Assembly: GCF_013141765.1 (NCBI RefSeq)
Contig: NZ_WHOD01000065.1
Location: forward strand, 35,034-99,033
DNA: 64,000 nt
Origin: Paenibacillus foliorum
GTDB taxonomy: Bacteria > Bacillota > Bacilli > Paenibacillales > NBRC-103111
Reading direction: 5' to 3'
In this document: positions 1 to 8,112 of the stretch, piece by piece
Layout: each line of letters opens with the position of its first letter
Numbering within the stretch: the first letter of the stretch is position 1
Notes under the pieces: generated by a model
Databases searched by the model: none
What the model was told of the DNA's origin: nothing
What the model saw: the letters and a program-made list of their open reading frames with translations, nothing else
Translations under genes and position numbers: made by a program

Positions 1-792
1 TCCTCCCTTGGTCAAATGAAGCTCCATTCCCTGCTCACGCATTTGATCCATCAGTGGATGATCTGCCCCCGCATTAGTAATGCAGCCATGAAGTGAAGAC
101 AATGGAGCAATAGGAAATAAGGAGGTTCTGCCCAGCTTCGTATAATCAAATACGGCATAAGTTTGTAAAGAGCGCTTAATCATTAATCTGGCAATTTCCG
201 CCTCCAACTCGGAGTACGTGGTCACACCCTGTTCCGCAGCTATCCCGTCGATTCCCATGAACATTTTGTTAATGTTGATGCCTTCCAGCATTTTTTCCGC
301 TAAGGGTCCACAAAGCTCGTAGCTTTTTCTCCGCATCACTCCCCCGGTTAAAAGCACCTGCACCCCATCACTGTCTGCAAGCTCCATAGCAATATTGACG
401 GCGTTCGTAACAACCGTTATTCCTTCATGCTTTTTAAGGGCCCGTGCAATCAAAAAGGTTGTCGTACCTCCGGTCAAGCCTATACTATCGCCTTCTTCAA
501 CAAGGGATGCAGCCTCTTGTGCAACTGCCTCCTTTTCGAACCATAGCAGCTCCTTTTTCTCTTGAAAGGACTGCTCTTTTACTATCGATTGCTGATCCAA
601 TACCGCCCCGCCCAAATTACGGATAAGCGCCCCTTTTTTCTCCAAAAGATCAAGGTCACGACGAACCGTAGCTTCCGAGCAATCGAATAATTGAACAATT
701 TCCTGTATGGATATTTTACCTCGCAGTTTGAGCGCGTTGATTATATTTTGCCGGCGCTTCTCACCTTTAGATAAACCTAAATCTTGGTTCAT
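1..792 (-). CDS. DeoR/GlpR-family transcriptional regulator, C-terminus cut by window edge
   Basis: This frame is open from an ATG at 792 to the window edge (264 codons) and has no stop in the window, so the last residues are missing. The N-terminus (about residues 5-60) is a winged helix-turn-helix that reads GEKRRQNIINAL, then EATVRRDLDLLEKKG, the DeoR signature. The rest is a DeoRC sugar-phosphate sensor domain with the glycine-rich GLTGGTTTFLIARAL stretch and a TNAVNIAMEL segment, like DeoR/GlpR/FruR regulators that sense a phosphorylated sugar. It probably represses a carbohydrate operon lying to the left of the window. It is downstream of, and on the same strand as, the beta-helix protein gene, but a terminator separates them. 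The effector cannot be told from sequence. Confidence 0.9.
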   Translation of the reverse strand, partial: MNQDLGLSKGEKRRQNIINALKLRGKISIQEIVQLFDCSEATVRRDLDLLEKKGALIRNLGGAVLDQQSIVKEQSFQEKKELLWFEKEAVAQEAASLVEEGDSIGLTGGTTTFLIARALKKHEGITVVTNAVNIAMELADSDGVQVLLTGGVMRRKSYELCGPLAEKMLEGININKMFMGIDGIAAEQGVTTYSELEAEIARLMIKRSLQTYAVFDYTKLGRTSLFPIAPLSSLHGCITNAGADHPLMDQMREQGMELHLTKGG

Positions 793-915
793 GGACAGCC
801 ACTTTCCTTTCATAACTCGATTGCTTCAACAACTTCCCCCTCATTCTAAAACATCATAACGATCATTTCAATCAATAGTTATTCAAATTCAATCGAATTT
901 ATGAAAAAAATGTTC

Positions 916-945
916 AAAAAAAGATACATGCGGTTAGCATGTACC
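916..945 (-). terminator. Rho-independent terminator after the beta-helix protein gene
   Basis: On the minus strand GGTACATGC and GCATGTATC pair around a short loop and are followed by seven T residues (916-922). It lies 84 nt after the stop of the secreted beta-helix gene and ahead of the DeoR gene, so it probably ends the former transcript. Confidence 0.75.
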
Positions 946-1028
946 TCTTTAAGATAAATCCAGTATTTATAATTTCCTGCTTATCAAGGATAATCGGCAT
1001 CGCTGTTCTTGGGATTAGTCGGGTTAAT

Positions 1029-3563
1029 CTATTCCGTAACATCCTCCGTTACAGTAACACCCTCTGTTACAGAATAATTCGTCTCCAAATTGTCCAGCAA
1101 ATTATCTTGAACGGTAATATTCGTCCCGCTTTCCAATAGGATCCCGTTCGTATTTCCAATGATCATATTGTTCCATATTTCTACCTTATCGGGGTCACCT
1201 TGGCCAATATTTTTGGCGTTCTTATCACCAGAGTCATGCTCCAGCATGATCCCCCAATAATTAGGAGCCGTATTGTTCCGTATCGTATTGTTCCGTATGA
1301 TTGTCCTTGGACCATTTAAAATATTGATGCCAACTCCATTGTTGATAGTCGTGGAGTTCTCGATGATGTTATTCTCAATAATCGTATCTGGCGTTCCCAT
1401 AGTCACAATAATGCCCTCGCGTGAGTTGCTGATTACATTGTCGTGAATGTAGTTGAAAGGGCCGGATTTACTGTGATTACTAGGCGCCGTACCACCAGTA
1501 TTGCCAAGTCCGATGCCCCCGCCGGTCAAAATATTAGTAATTTCATTTCCATAAACTTCATTCAAATATTCCAACTCTCCGTGCAGATCAATGGAATCGA
1601 GCTTCGTCTGAATATACTTATTCATACGCAGTACATTGTTATGGGCCACATTCTGAATCAAAGATCCATGGCGAAGATAAGGTCCTTCAAAGCTGGAATG
1701 TTCAACGAGATTCCAATAGGTGTCATTGGCGAAGCCTAGACGGTCGACTTTGGGCATACCTTGAATGGATGTGCCATAGCCTGCACCCCCGCCACCCAAA
1801 TCTGTAGCATTGCGGAATGTGGCATAGCGTACCACAACATCGTGACTATTTTCAATACGAACTCCGATCCGTCTGAACCTTTCAACGGTTACATGATCGA
1901 CTGTTACGTTATACGAAGGAGTCTCACCTGTGTTAGCTACAGTAATTCCATTATCTGGACCCCCGGCTTCGGGATTGTTGGTGCTATGCTCAGTTGTAAA
2001 AGTCCGGTCCCAGGTAGAGCTGACTGTCATATTGGATACTAAAATATCATGTTGACTCGACGACTTAACAACCGAGCTGTTCTTAATATCATCAATGGAT
2101 GATTTCAGTATAGTGCCTGCTTGGCTTTCACCGCGGAAATTGACACCCGTTTTTAGCTTGAGATTTACAAAACCGTCTGGAGACGATAACAGATTATACA
2201 CACCATTCGGTAAATAAACTTCATCTCCCGCTTGAGCTGCATTAATAGCATTTTGAATCGCTATGCGATCATCTTTATTGTTATCTGCCGGATCGGCCCC
2301 GAAGCTGGTCACATTAATGGTTCGACCTGTTACAGGATTTGGAGTGTGAACAGCATGTGCCGTGCCATCAGGGTTTGTTAAACCCGGCTTAGTGAATGGC
2401 AGCGTGCCCTCTGGCGCCAAAGGAACAATATTAGGCACAGTAGCCACCGGCGTATCTCCAGAAGCATAAGGCTCATAAATCATCACATCCGTAATACTGG
2501 TAAACGTATTGATCGAATTCCCGTGTCCGACAATCCTTACAAACCTGGCATCGGTGTCCAGGATATCGAATGCTTCCATATTGCCGTTAGCACCACTGCT
2601 GTTGCCGCTGAACTGATTCGTCCATGTCACAGCGTCAAGCGAGGTTTGGATATCAATAGCCGTAGTCCGTTCATTTCCTTTATAAAAAGCGATTCCAAGA
2701 TAACCCACCCGCTTGGTTTCCCCCAGGTCAAAGTCTACGAATTGTCCATCACCGGAAGCAGACCAGCGGCTGAACATATTATTATCCAACAGGTTGCTCT
2801 CCACATTGCCGTCATTGCTGCTAGCGTTAACCTCTTTCACAGGAAGGGAGGAAACTGGAGGCTGAGAATCATTGCTAGATATCGCGGGTGCATCCTCAGC
2901 AGAAGTGATACGCTTGGCAATCAGTTGGGGTCTATTCTGAGCTTTAGCTTCTTTCGAATACAGATCCGTGCTTACCCCTGCCGTAGAAGAATCCGTTATT
3001 AGCAGAGTGACCATTCCCTCAGATAGATGATTTCTTACATAATCTGTAATATCCACTGTATATGGCGCAGCTGCAGCTGTAGCAACGGTATAAGTCCCGA
3101 TTAGGCTGGCTTGAGATATATCCTTGGCCGGAGCTTCCCAGGTGATCGTTTGCTCACTCCAGTCACTGTCCGGATAACCAAGAACATTAAAAGTTACATC
3201 CTTCTTGGCACTCCCTTGTTTGGCTGCGACCTGCAGGTAGTACTTATACGAGCTATCACTTAAAGTCGAAACATCAAATTTTAGAAAAGCAATCTTTTGG
3301 TCTGAGCCCGACGTACTGATGTTCCACAGCCCAATGTTATTAGGTTTTGGCGCATTATTCTCGTCGCCCAGGCAATTAGAGCAAGTATCATAATTAACTG
3401 CTGGAGCCTTACTGTAAATCAAAGCATCATCTATCGGCAATACCCACCCAACGTCCATCTCAACTGCCTCGGCCTGACCTAATGTGGGCATTGCCACAAG
3501 CGACATAACCATAGCAAAGCACAGCAGAACAGGCAGCTGCCTTCTAATACTAATAAACTTCAT
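1029..3563 (-). CDS. Secreted modular right-handed beta-helix protein (pectate-lyase-like)
   Basis: This 844-residue protein has an N-terminal signal peptide (residues 1 to about 32, hydrophobic core then GQAEA). Next comes a beta-sandwich of the DNRLRE/CBM96 type (about 45-215; FLKFDVSTL and SDWSEQTITW are typical). It is followed by an F5/8 type C (discoidin-like) carbohydrate-binding domain (about 240-365; NMFSRWSASGDGQFVDFDLG). The catalytic-type region begins near residue 415 with INVTSFGADPADNNKDDRIAIQNAINAA, split here by the family pattern of pectate lyase superfamily proteins. From about 590 it runs into parallel beta-helix repeats (NNIIENSTTINNGVGINI, then IIRNNTIRNNTA). It is likely an extracellular polysaccharide lyase or hydrolase, but the substrate is unknown and catalytic residues were not identified. 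A GAGGGAG ribosome site precedes the ATG. Confidence 0.85.
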   Translation of the reverse strand: MKFISIRRQLPVLLCFAMVMSLVAMPTLGQAEAVEMDVGWVLPIDDALIYSKAPAVNYDTCSNCLGDENNAPKPNNIGLWNISTSGSDQKIAFLKFDVSTLSDSSYKYYLQVAAKQGSAKKDVTFNVLGYPDSDWSEQTITWEAPAKDISQASLIGTYTVATAAAAPYTVDITDYVRNHLSEGMVTLLITDSSTAGVSTDLYSKEAKAQNRPQLIAKRITSAEDAPAISSNDSQPPVSSLPVKEVNASSNDGNVESNLLDNNMFSRWSASGDGQFVDFDLGETKRVGYLGIAFYKGNERTTAIDIQTSLDAVTWTNQFSGNSSGANGNMEAFDILDTDARFVRIVGHGNSINTFTSITDVMIYEPYASGDTPVATVPNIVPLAPEGTLPFTKPGLTNPDGTAHAVHTPNPVTGRTINVTSFGADPADNNKDDRIAIQNAINAAQAGDEVYLPNGVYNLLSSPDGFVNLKLKTGVNFRGESQAGTILKSSIDDIKNSSVVKSSSQHDILVSNMTVSSTWDRTFTTEHSTNNPEAGGPDNGITVANTGETPSYNVTVDHVTVERFRRIGVRIENSHDVVVRYATFRNATDLGGGGAGYGTSIQGMPKVDRLGFANDTYWNLVEHSSFEGPYLRHGSLIQNVAHNNVLRMNKYIQTKLDSIDLHGELEYLNEVYGNEITNILTGGGIGLGNTGGTAPSNHSKSGPFNYIHDNVISNSREGIIVTMGTPDTIIENNIIENSTTINNGVGINILNGPRTIIRNNTIRNNTAPNYWGIMLEHDSGDKNAKNIGQGDPDKVEIWNNMIIGNTNGILLESGTNITVQDNLLDNLETNYSVTEGVTVTEDVTE

Positions 3564-3628
3564 AGTACCACTCCCTCAATTCTTTTTTTGCTAAGCTTTT
3601 CACGTACGCACGTACCGTCCAAGCCCAT

Positions 3629-3642
3629 TGTAAGCGTTTTAT
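3629..3642 (+). promoter_or_regulatory. Possible catabolite-responsive (cre-like) element
   Basis: TGTAAGCGTTTTAT lies 66 nt upstream of the secreted beta-helix gene start. It fits the core of the CcpA consensus (TGWAANCGNTNWCA) except for the last two bases. A carbohydrate-degrading enzyme is a plausible target. This is a pattern match only. Confidence 0.3.
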
Positions 3643-3695
3643 CGAGGGATAGCTGGTGTTTTTTTTAGATGACCCTATGGGAAAGATTGTATTTT

Positions 3696-4544
3696 CTAGA
3701 AAACCGTACTTTCCGTGCTTTTAAGATACTCCCTTGGCGTTACTCCAATTCTTTTCTTAAACATTCTCAAAAAACTGGAATAATCGTTAAAGCCCGACTT
3801 CATACACGCCTCCGTTACATTGCTGCCTTGGGAAAGGTATTTTTTGGCCAAAGAGATTCGTTTGTAAATGATATACTCATGAATTGTGCTGCCCGTATAT
3901 TTCTTAAACAGCTTAATCAAGTAAAATTTGTTGATAAAAAACTCTTTTTCCAGCTGATCTAGCGACAGGTCCTGATCTAGATTTTGTTCAATATAGTCCA
4001 ATATGGGCGATAGCTTTTGGTGCATGTTAATTCCGGTATCCGAATGCTTTTGATTCAAAAACATCTGATTGATTAACACAAGCATTTCCATAAAACAACT
4101 GAATTTCAACAAATCCGACCCGGCAGAAGGATTTTTTTGTACATATTCATATTTCATAAAAAGGCTCTCTAGCGCTGCAATTTCCTTCTGGGTTAACGAC
4201 ATCTTGTTCTGCTCTCCATTAGCGCGGTTATAAAAGCATTCCAGAGGGTCGAAACCAGCGGTCTGGAACAAGGCAGCCATGGCAGGATTAAATTCAATCA
4301 CTATTCGTTCATATAGCGCATCCGAGGAAAACGCGGGCTTGTGGATCTCGTGCTCATTCGTAATGATTAAATCCCCGAATTGTAGCGGGTAGATTGTTTT
4401 TTCGACGAAATATTTGACATCCCCCTTCAGCAAGAAATAAATTTCGCACCCGCGGTGGAGATGAAAATCGATTTTGGATACTTGACGTTGGACATGCGTA
4501 TATTTGATGTTTTGATCGATATTATCTAAATAGGCGGCGAACAT
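3696..4544 (-). CDS. AraC-family transcriptional regulator with cupin sensor domain
   Basis: This 282-residue protein has an N-terminal cupin-like ligand domain (about 20-100; FHLHRGCEIYFLLKGDVKYF, then FGDLIITNEHEIHKP). The C-terminal AraC double helix-turn-helix covers about 185-278, with LDQLEKEFFINKFYLIKLFK and the second helix-turn-helix GFNDYSSFLRMFKKRIG. It is transcribed divergently from the Gfo/Idh/MocA dehydrogenase and isomerase operon, with 151 nt between starts. It probably controls that pair and perhaps also the beta-helix gene lying 133 nt downstream on the same strand. The effector is probably a sugar or sugar acid, as is usual for this family. A GGAGCAGG ribosome site precedes the ATG. 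Confidence 0.9.
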   Translation of the reverse strand: MFAAYLDNIDQNIKYTHVQRQVSKIDFHLHRGCEIYFLLKGDVKYFVEKTIYPLQFGDLIITNEHEIHKPAFSSDALYERIVIEFNPAMAALFQTAGFDPLECFYNRANGEQNKMSLTQKEIAALESLFMKYEYVQKNPSAGSDLLKFSCFMEMLVLINQMFLNQKHSDTGINMHQKLSPILDYIEQNLDQDLSLDQLEKEFFINKFYLIKLFKKYTGSTIHEYIIYKRISLAKKYLSQGSNVTEACMKSGFNDYSSFLRMFKKRIGVTPREYLKSTESTVF

Positions 4545-4695
4545 AAGTGGGTACCTGCTCCTCTCTAACTTCAGTCAATATAAAACCAATTAATACAATA
4601 TTTATATCAAAAAAGACAAGGAACTAGCATAAATTATAATATATTCTGTTAAGTATTGAAAATCAAATCAGCACTATTATGGAGGCGGAATACAC

Positions 4696-5901
4696 ATGAG
4701 CGTTCAAGCAAAGCTAAAAGTCGGATTGATCGGTTTGGGCAGCATCGGAAGCCATCACGTTCAATATTTACGAACAATGGACAATATCGAGCTCGTTGGT
4801 GTGTGTGACACGAATAAGGTGAAAGCGGATTCAACTGCAGCCCAGGCTAACACAACCGCTTACTACACTTATCAGGAGCTGTTTGACCAATCCGGCCTCG
4901 AAGCCGTCATTATTGCAGTTCCTCATTATGATCATACGCCGATTAGTGTGGATGCGTTTCAACGCGGGCTTCATGTTATGTGTGAAAAACCTTTGGCCGT
5001 TCATCTCAACGATGCTTATCAGACGATTGACGCCTACGAAGCCGCTAAACAAATCAATCCGAATATTGAGTTTGCCTTGATGTTTCAAGAGCGTACCCTT
5101 CCTTTTTATATGAAAATAAAAGAAATATTAAGCAGCGGAGAGCTGGGACAGCTTACTAGAGCCACATGGATTCATACAGCCTGGTTCCGTTCACAAGCTT
5201 ATTATGACGGTGGAGATTGGCGTGCTACTTGGGCGGGAGAAGGCGGCGGCATCTTAACCAATCAGTGTCCGCACACTTTGGATATGTATCAATACTTATT
5301 TGGCCTACCTGAAGAAATTACGGGTCATGCGCATATCGGTAAGTATCATAATATTGAAGTTGAGGACGAGGTTACCGCATATTTTGAACATGCTAACGGA
5401 ATGATCGGCCATTTAATCGTCACGACTGCCGAATCCCCAGGCACTAACCGAATGGAAATTATCGGAGAAAACGGCAAGCTAGTCTATGAAGATGAGAAGC
5501 TCATCTTTTATCGCAACCGCATTTCGATGCTTAAATACAGCCAAGAAACGCCAAACCGCTTTGAAAAGCTTGAGAATTGGTATACCGAAATACCGGTAAA
5601 TACGAACGCACCATCAGGACATAAAGTGGTAACTCAGAAGTTCGTACAGCGGATACTGACCGGGTCAGGAGATTTGATTGCTCATGGTACAGAAGGTGTT
5701 AATTCCCTTACGCTTGCCAATGGTATTATGCTGTCCTCCTTCAAAAAGCAAACCGTTGCAGTTCCCTTCGATACGGATGAATATGAAAGCAAGCTCAAGG
5801 ACTTGATTAGTACCTCCAAGTTTGTGAAGCCACAAGCAAATGCAGCAGCTCAAACGGAAAACGGTGATTTCACCAAGTCATTCAGCACCAGCAAGAAATA
5901 G
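4696..5901 (+). CDS. Gfo/Idh/MocA-family NAD(P)-dependent oxidoreductase
   Basis: This 401-residue protein has an N-terminal Rossmann fold with the nucleotide-binding loop VGLIGLGSIGSHH (residues 10-22) and the family's C-E-K-P motif at about 96-99. The C-terminal alpha/beta domain carries GGGILTNQCPHTLDMYQYLFG-type residues, with the expected catalytic histidine at about 192. Such enzymes oxidise or reduce sugars, inositols or sugar acids in the cytoplasm. The start follows GGAGG with 9-10 nt spacing. It forms an operon with the isomerase 15 nt downstream and is divergent from an AraC regulator. The exact substrate is not predictable. The C-terminal 25 residues (Ala/Gln/Thr/Ser-rich) look like a disordered tail. 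Confidence 0.88.
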   Translation: MSVQAKLKVGLIGLGSIGSHHVQYLRTMDNIELVGVCDTNKVKADSTAAQANTTAYYTYQELFDQSGLEAVIIAVPHYDHTPISVDAFQRGLHVMCEKPLAVHLNDAYQTIDAYEAAKQINPNIEFALMFQERTLPFYMKIKEILSSGELGQLTRATWIHTAWFRSQAYYDGGDWRATWAGEGGGILTNQCPHTLDMYQYLFGLPEEITGHAHIGKYHNIEVEDEVTAYFEHANGMIGHLIVTTAESPGTNRMEIIGENGKLVYEDEKLIFYRNRISMLKYSQETPNRFEKLENWYTEIPVNTNAPSGHKVVTQKFVQRILTGSGDLIAHGTEGVNSLTLANGIMLSSFKKQTVAVPFDTDEYESKLKDLISTSKFVKPQANAAAQTENGDFTKSFSTSKK

Positions 5902-5916
5902 AACGGAGGACTAGGA

Positions 5917-6738
5917 ATGGTTAAACTAACATGCTTTGCTGATGAAATCTCACCAGAATTGGACGAACAATTGTCCGTATTGGAGCAAGAAGGATTGCGT
6001 TATCTGGAGCTTCGGGGCGTTTGGGGCAAAAATGTGCTGGATCTGACAGTGGAGGATCAGCAGCTGATAAGGGTCAAGCTGCAGGAGCGCGGCTTTCGGA
6101 TTTCATCGATAGGATCACCTATTGGTAAGTATGAGATCACGGACCCTTTTGCGCCTCAGCTGGAGGCGTTGGAACGTGCTATTGCTGCAGCCCATTTTTT
6201 CGAAACGCCATATATTCGTATTTTTTCATTTAGGACGCCAAAAGATGAACCCGTTGAAAACTACAGTGAGGAAGTACTTCGTAGAATGCGTGAGTTGTCG
6301 GAGGCTGCGGCCAAAGAAGAGATCATTCTGCTATTAGAGAACGACAGTAACTTGTACGGGAATACGGATGATCGATGCCTTGAGATATTGAAACACTGCC
6401 AATCGGAGCATCTGCGAACAGCCTTTGATCCAGGTAACTATATAATGAACGAGGTCATCCCGATGACTGCGGCTTATCCTAAGGTTTCCTCGTATATCGA
6501 CTATGTTCACGTCAAGGATGCAACAGCCGAACCACGCCAATTTGTCCCGGCAGGCTTAGGCGATGGACAGCTGGTTGAGCTTATTGATGAGTTAAAGCAG
6601 AATGGGTATTCAGGCTTTCTCTCCGTAGAGCCGCATCTGACTCACTATTTGCCTGATGCCAGCAATCCAGAGCGTGTCGTCACAGCCATTCAGGCTTTAA
6701 AGCTGCTGCTTGATAACGCAGGTGTGGCTTGGGAGTAG
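5917..6738 (+). CDS. Sugar phosphate isomerase/epimerase (xylose-isomerase-like TIM barrel)
   Basis: This 273-residue protein begins MVKLTCFADEISPELDEQL, a typical start for the AP-endonuclease-2/xylose-isomerase-like TIM-barrel family. Metal ligands expected in this fold are visible in order: Glu in LLLENDSN, Asp in TAFDPGNY, His in YVHVKDA and Glu in LSVEPHL near the C-terminus. With the upstream Gfo/Idh/MocA dehydrogenase it makes a common two-gene module in which a sugar or inositol is oxidised and the keto product isomerised. A GGAGG lies 9 nt before the ATG. A strong hairpin terminator follows 60 nt after the stop. Confidence 0.88.
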   Translation: MVKLTCFADEISPELDEQLSVLEQEGLRYLELRGVWGKNVLDLTVEDQQLIRVKLQERGFRISSIGSPIGKYEITDPFAPQLEALERAIAAAHFFETPYIRIFSFRTPKDEPVENYSEEVLRRMRELSEAAAKEEIILLLENDSNLYGNTDDRCLEILKHCQSEHLRTAFDPGNYIMNEVIPMTAAYPKVSSYIDYVHVKDATAEPRQFVPAGLGDGQLVELIDELKQNGYSGFLSVEPHLTHYLPDASNPERVVTAIQALKLLLDNAGVAWE

Positions 6739-6751
6739 GAAAGCACAACTA

Positions 6752-6771
6752 AGGGGCGAGCGTAGCTTACC
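6752..6771 (-). repeat. Short dispersed-repeat fragment (inverted relative to the 25.4-kb copy)
   Basis: GGGGCGAGCGTAGCTTACCC matches, at 18 of 20 positions, the reverse complement of GGGTAAGCTTCGCTCACCCC near 25420-25440. That sequence belongs to the tail of the intergenic repeat described at 25318. It suggests a third, partial and inverted member of the same family. Confidence 0.45.
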
Positions 6772-6799
6772 CTAAACTCAGAAACAGATTAATGTCGAT

Positions 6800-6829
6800 A
6801 AAGACCTAGCAGATCGCCGCTAGGTCTTT
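6800..6829 (+). terminator. Rho-independent terminator of the dehydrogenase/isomerase operon
   Basis: AAAGACCTAGC and GCTAGGTCTTT form a perfect 11-bp stem with an 8-nt loop, followed by a T-rich tail (TATTCATTT). It is placed shortly after the isomerase stop. Confidence 0.85.
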
Positions 6830-6835
6830 ATTCAT

Positions 6836-7020
6836 TTGCGCGCAGGGAGGGCGCGTGAGGGGCTGGGGCTGCTTACGGGGCCGAGTGTGTGTATGGGGCC
6901 ACTTTTTGGGCTGCTTCTTGGGTTGTCTTGGGTTGGTCTTGGGAGGGCTGCGTGTGTGGGTGCGGCACCTCTTGGTTTCACTCTTGGGTTGCTTCTTGGG
7001 CTGGGATGCGTGTGGGATTC
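6836..7020. repeat. G/T-rich low-complexity tract
   Basis: This is a run of degenerate CTTGGG/GGGCTG/GTGTGG words, for example CTTCTTGGGTTG appearing twice as near-copies. No convincing gene occurs here: overlapping frames give only Gly/Leu/Cys-rich nonsense without domain character. It opens a gene-free stretch running from 6739 to 8112. Confidence 0.6.
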
Positions 7021-7341
7021 CGGCCGTTGCTAAAGTCGTGTTCCTTTGAATGGTAAGCTTGCAACAGTGGGAGCACCAACTTCAAGTGAGATTGGATTAC
7101 CGAGCAGTCACCAGAGCTGACAACTAGGGCGGACGCGAGCGTCCTCCAACCCACACCCATGCCCTCGGTTCCCTCAGTACTTTGCGTTGCTCCCATACTT
7201 CTTAACCATTCTTCGATCCAGTATTCATATCCAACACCCTTTTTTTGTATCTTCCGCGTTCAATGGAATGTTTCTACCTTGAGGACGATGACATACTTAA
7301 AACTTTCACCAAACAGTTGCTAGCTTGGAGGATCTCTCCTG

Positions 7342-7452
7342 TACTCCTACTCCTACTTCTACTTCTACTTCTACTTCTACTTCTACTTCTACTCTTACTC
7401 TTACTCTTACTCTTACTCTTACTCTTACTCTACTCTACTCTACTCTACTCTT
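7342..7452. repeat. Microsatellite block: CTACTT, CTTACT and CTACT tandem arrays
   Basis: About seven copies of a hexamer CTACTT pass into about seven copies of CTTACT and end in about four copies of the pentamer CTACT. The plus strand holds only C, T and A. The apparent poly-leucine frame crossing it is a by-product of the repeat. Simple-sequence arrays of this size are uncommon in bacterial chromosomes and could change length by slippage. Confidence 0.9.
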
Positions 7453-7577
7453 AGCTATACAGAACGTCAGTTCGCTATTTGCTTGTATCCTATCGAATTC
7501 ATGATTTTTCGGAACTACGATGCGCTATTTCGTCTCCAACCTCCCCTAAAGCCACATTTTGATGGAAATAAAGGATC

Positions 7578-7638
7578 GTACTTCCCTTCAACTTGAATGA
7601 GCACGTGTTCATAGCAAAATAGCGTACCCACGTTCCTC
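7578..7638 (+). repeat. Dispersed intergenic repeat, copy 1 (61 nt)
   Basis: This segment is 61 nt long and matches 25318-25378 at 54 positions without gaps, including the exact blocks ACTTGAATGA, AAAATAGCGTACC and ACGTTCCTC. Weaker similarity resumes further on: AAGCTTGACTCACCCCAATA here near 7868 against AAGCTTCGCTCACCCCCAAC near 25424. The copies therefore look like one element with extra simple-sequence DNA in this one. Confidence 0.8.
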
Positions 7639-7639
7639 T

Positions 7640-7762
7640 TCCCCGTTCCGGTTCCCTTTCCATCCCTTCCCTTTCCTTTCCCGGTTCCTCTTCCCCGTTC
7701 CCGTTCCCGTTCCCGTTCCCGTTCCCTTTCCAGTTCTCGTCCCCTTCCCTCCCCATTCCCAT
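7640..7762. repeat. Pyrimidine-rich simple repeat with CCCGTT hexamers
   Basis: The plus strand is almost pure C/T plus G, with about six consecutive CCCGTT units (about 7694-7728) flanked by degenerate TTCCCTTTCC and TTCCTCTTCC words. The minus strand reads as Gly-Asn repeats in one frame, which is a repeat by-product and has no ribosome site. Confidence 0.85.
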
Positions 7763-7902
7763 CAGAGGAACAAAAGAAAAGGTTCGGGCTAGTAAATAAT
7801 AGTTAGCAGCTAGAACAATAAAGTGGATGCCACTCTAAGAGTTTAAGATCATAAACTTAACAAGGAAAAGCTTGACTCACCCCAATACATATAAATTTTA
7901 GA

Positions 7903-7952
7903 AAAAACAGAGAGATCGCGAAACCAGTTGGTTCCACGATCTCTCTGTTTTT
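7903..7952. terminator. Large hairpin, repeat-family terminator (copy A)
   Basis: AAAAACAGAGAGATCG and its complement form a 23-bp stem with two mismatches and a 4-nt loop, with A/T tracts at both ends, so it can terminate in both directions. It sits downstream of the secreted-protein gene at 8113. It shares the arm sequence AAAAACAGAGAGAT and following spacer words with the hairpin at 16216, so it belongs to a repeat family. Confidence 0.7.
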
Positions 7953-8112
7953 GATTATGTTGAATATGTGTATAGTGCTTCTATTCCCCCATAATAGCGG
8001 GGCATTCTGAATCTGCTATCGACTTAATTTGGAGGCAGCAGGAGAACAAAGAATCTCTCTACTGTTCATTTAAAAACCTTCGAGGCTCTTTGCCGCTTTT
8101 ATCCTACTAAGC

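Noticed and set aside
7245..7454. Open frame with a poly-leucine run
   Set aside because: It is a direct translation of the CTACTT/CTTACT microsatellite, has no ribosome site and no coding character outside the repeat.
7499..7762. Minus-strand Gly-Asn repeat frame
   Set aside because: By-product of the CCCGTT simple repeat; no start signal and no domain.
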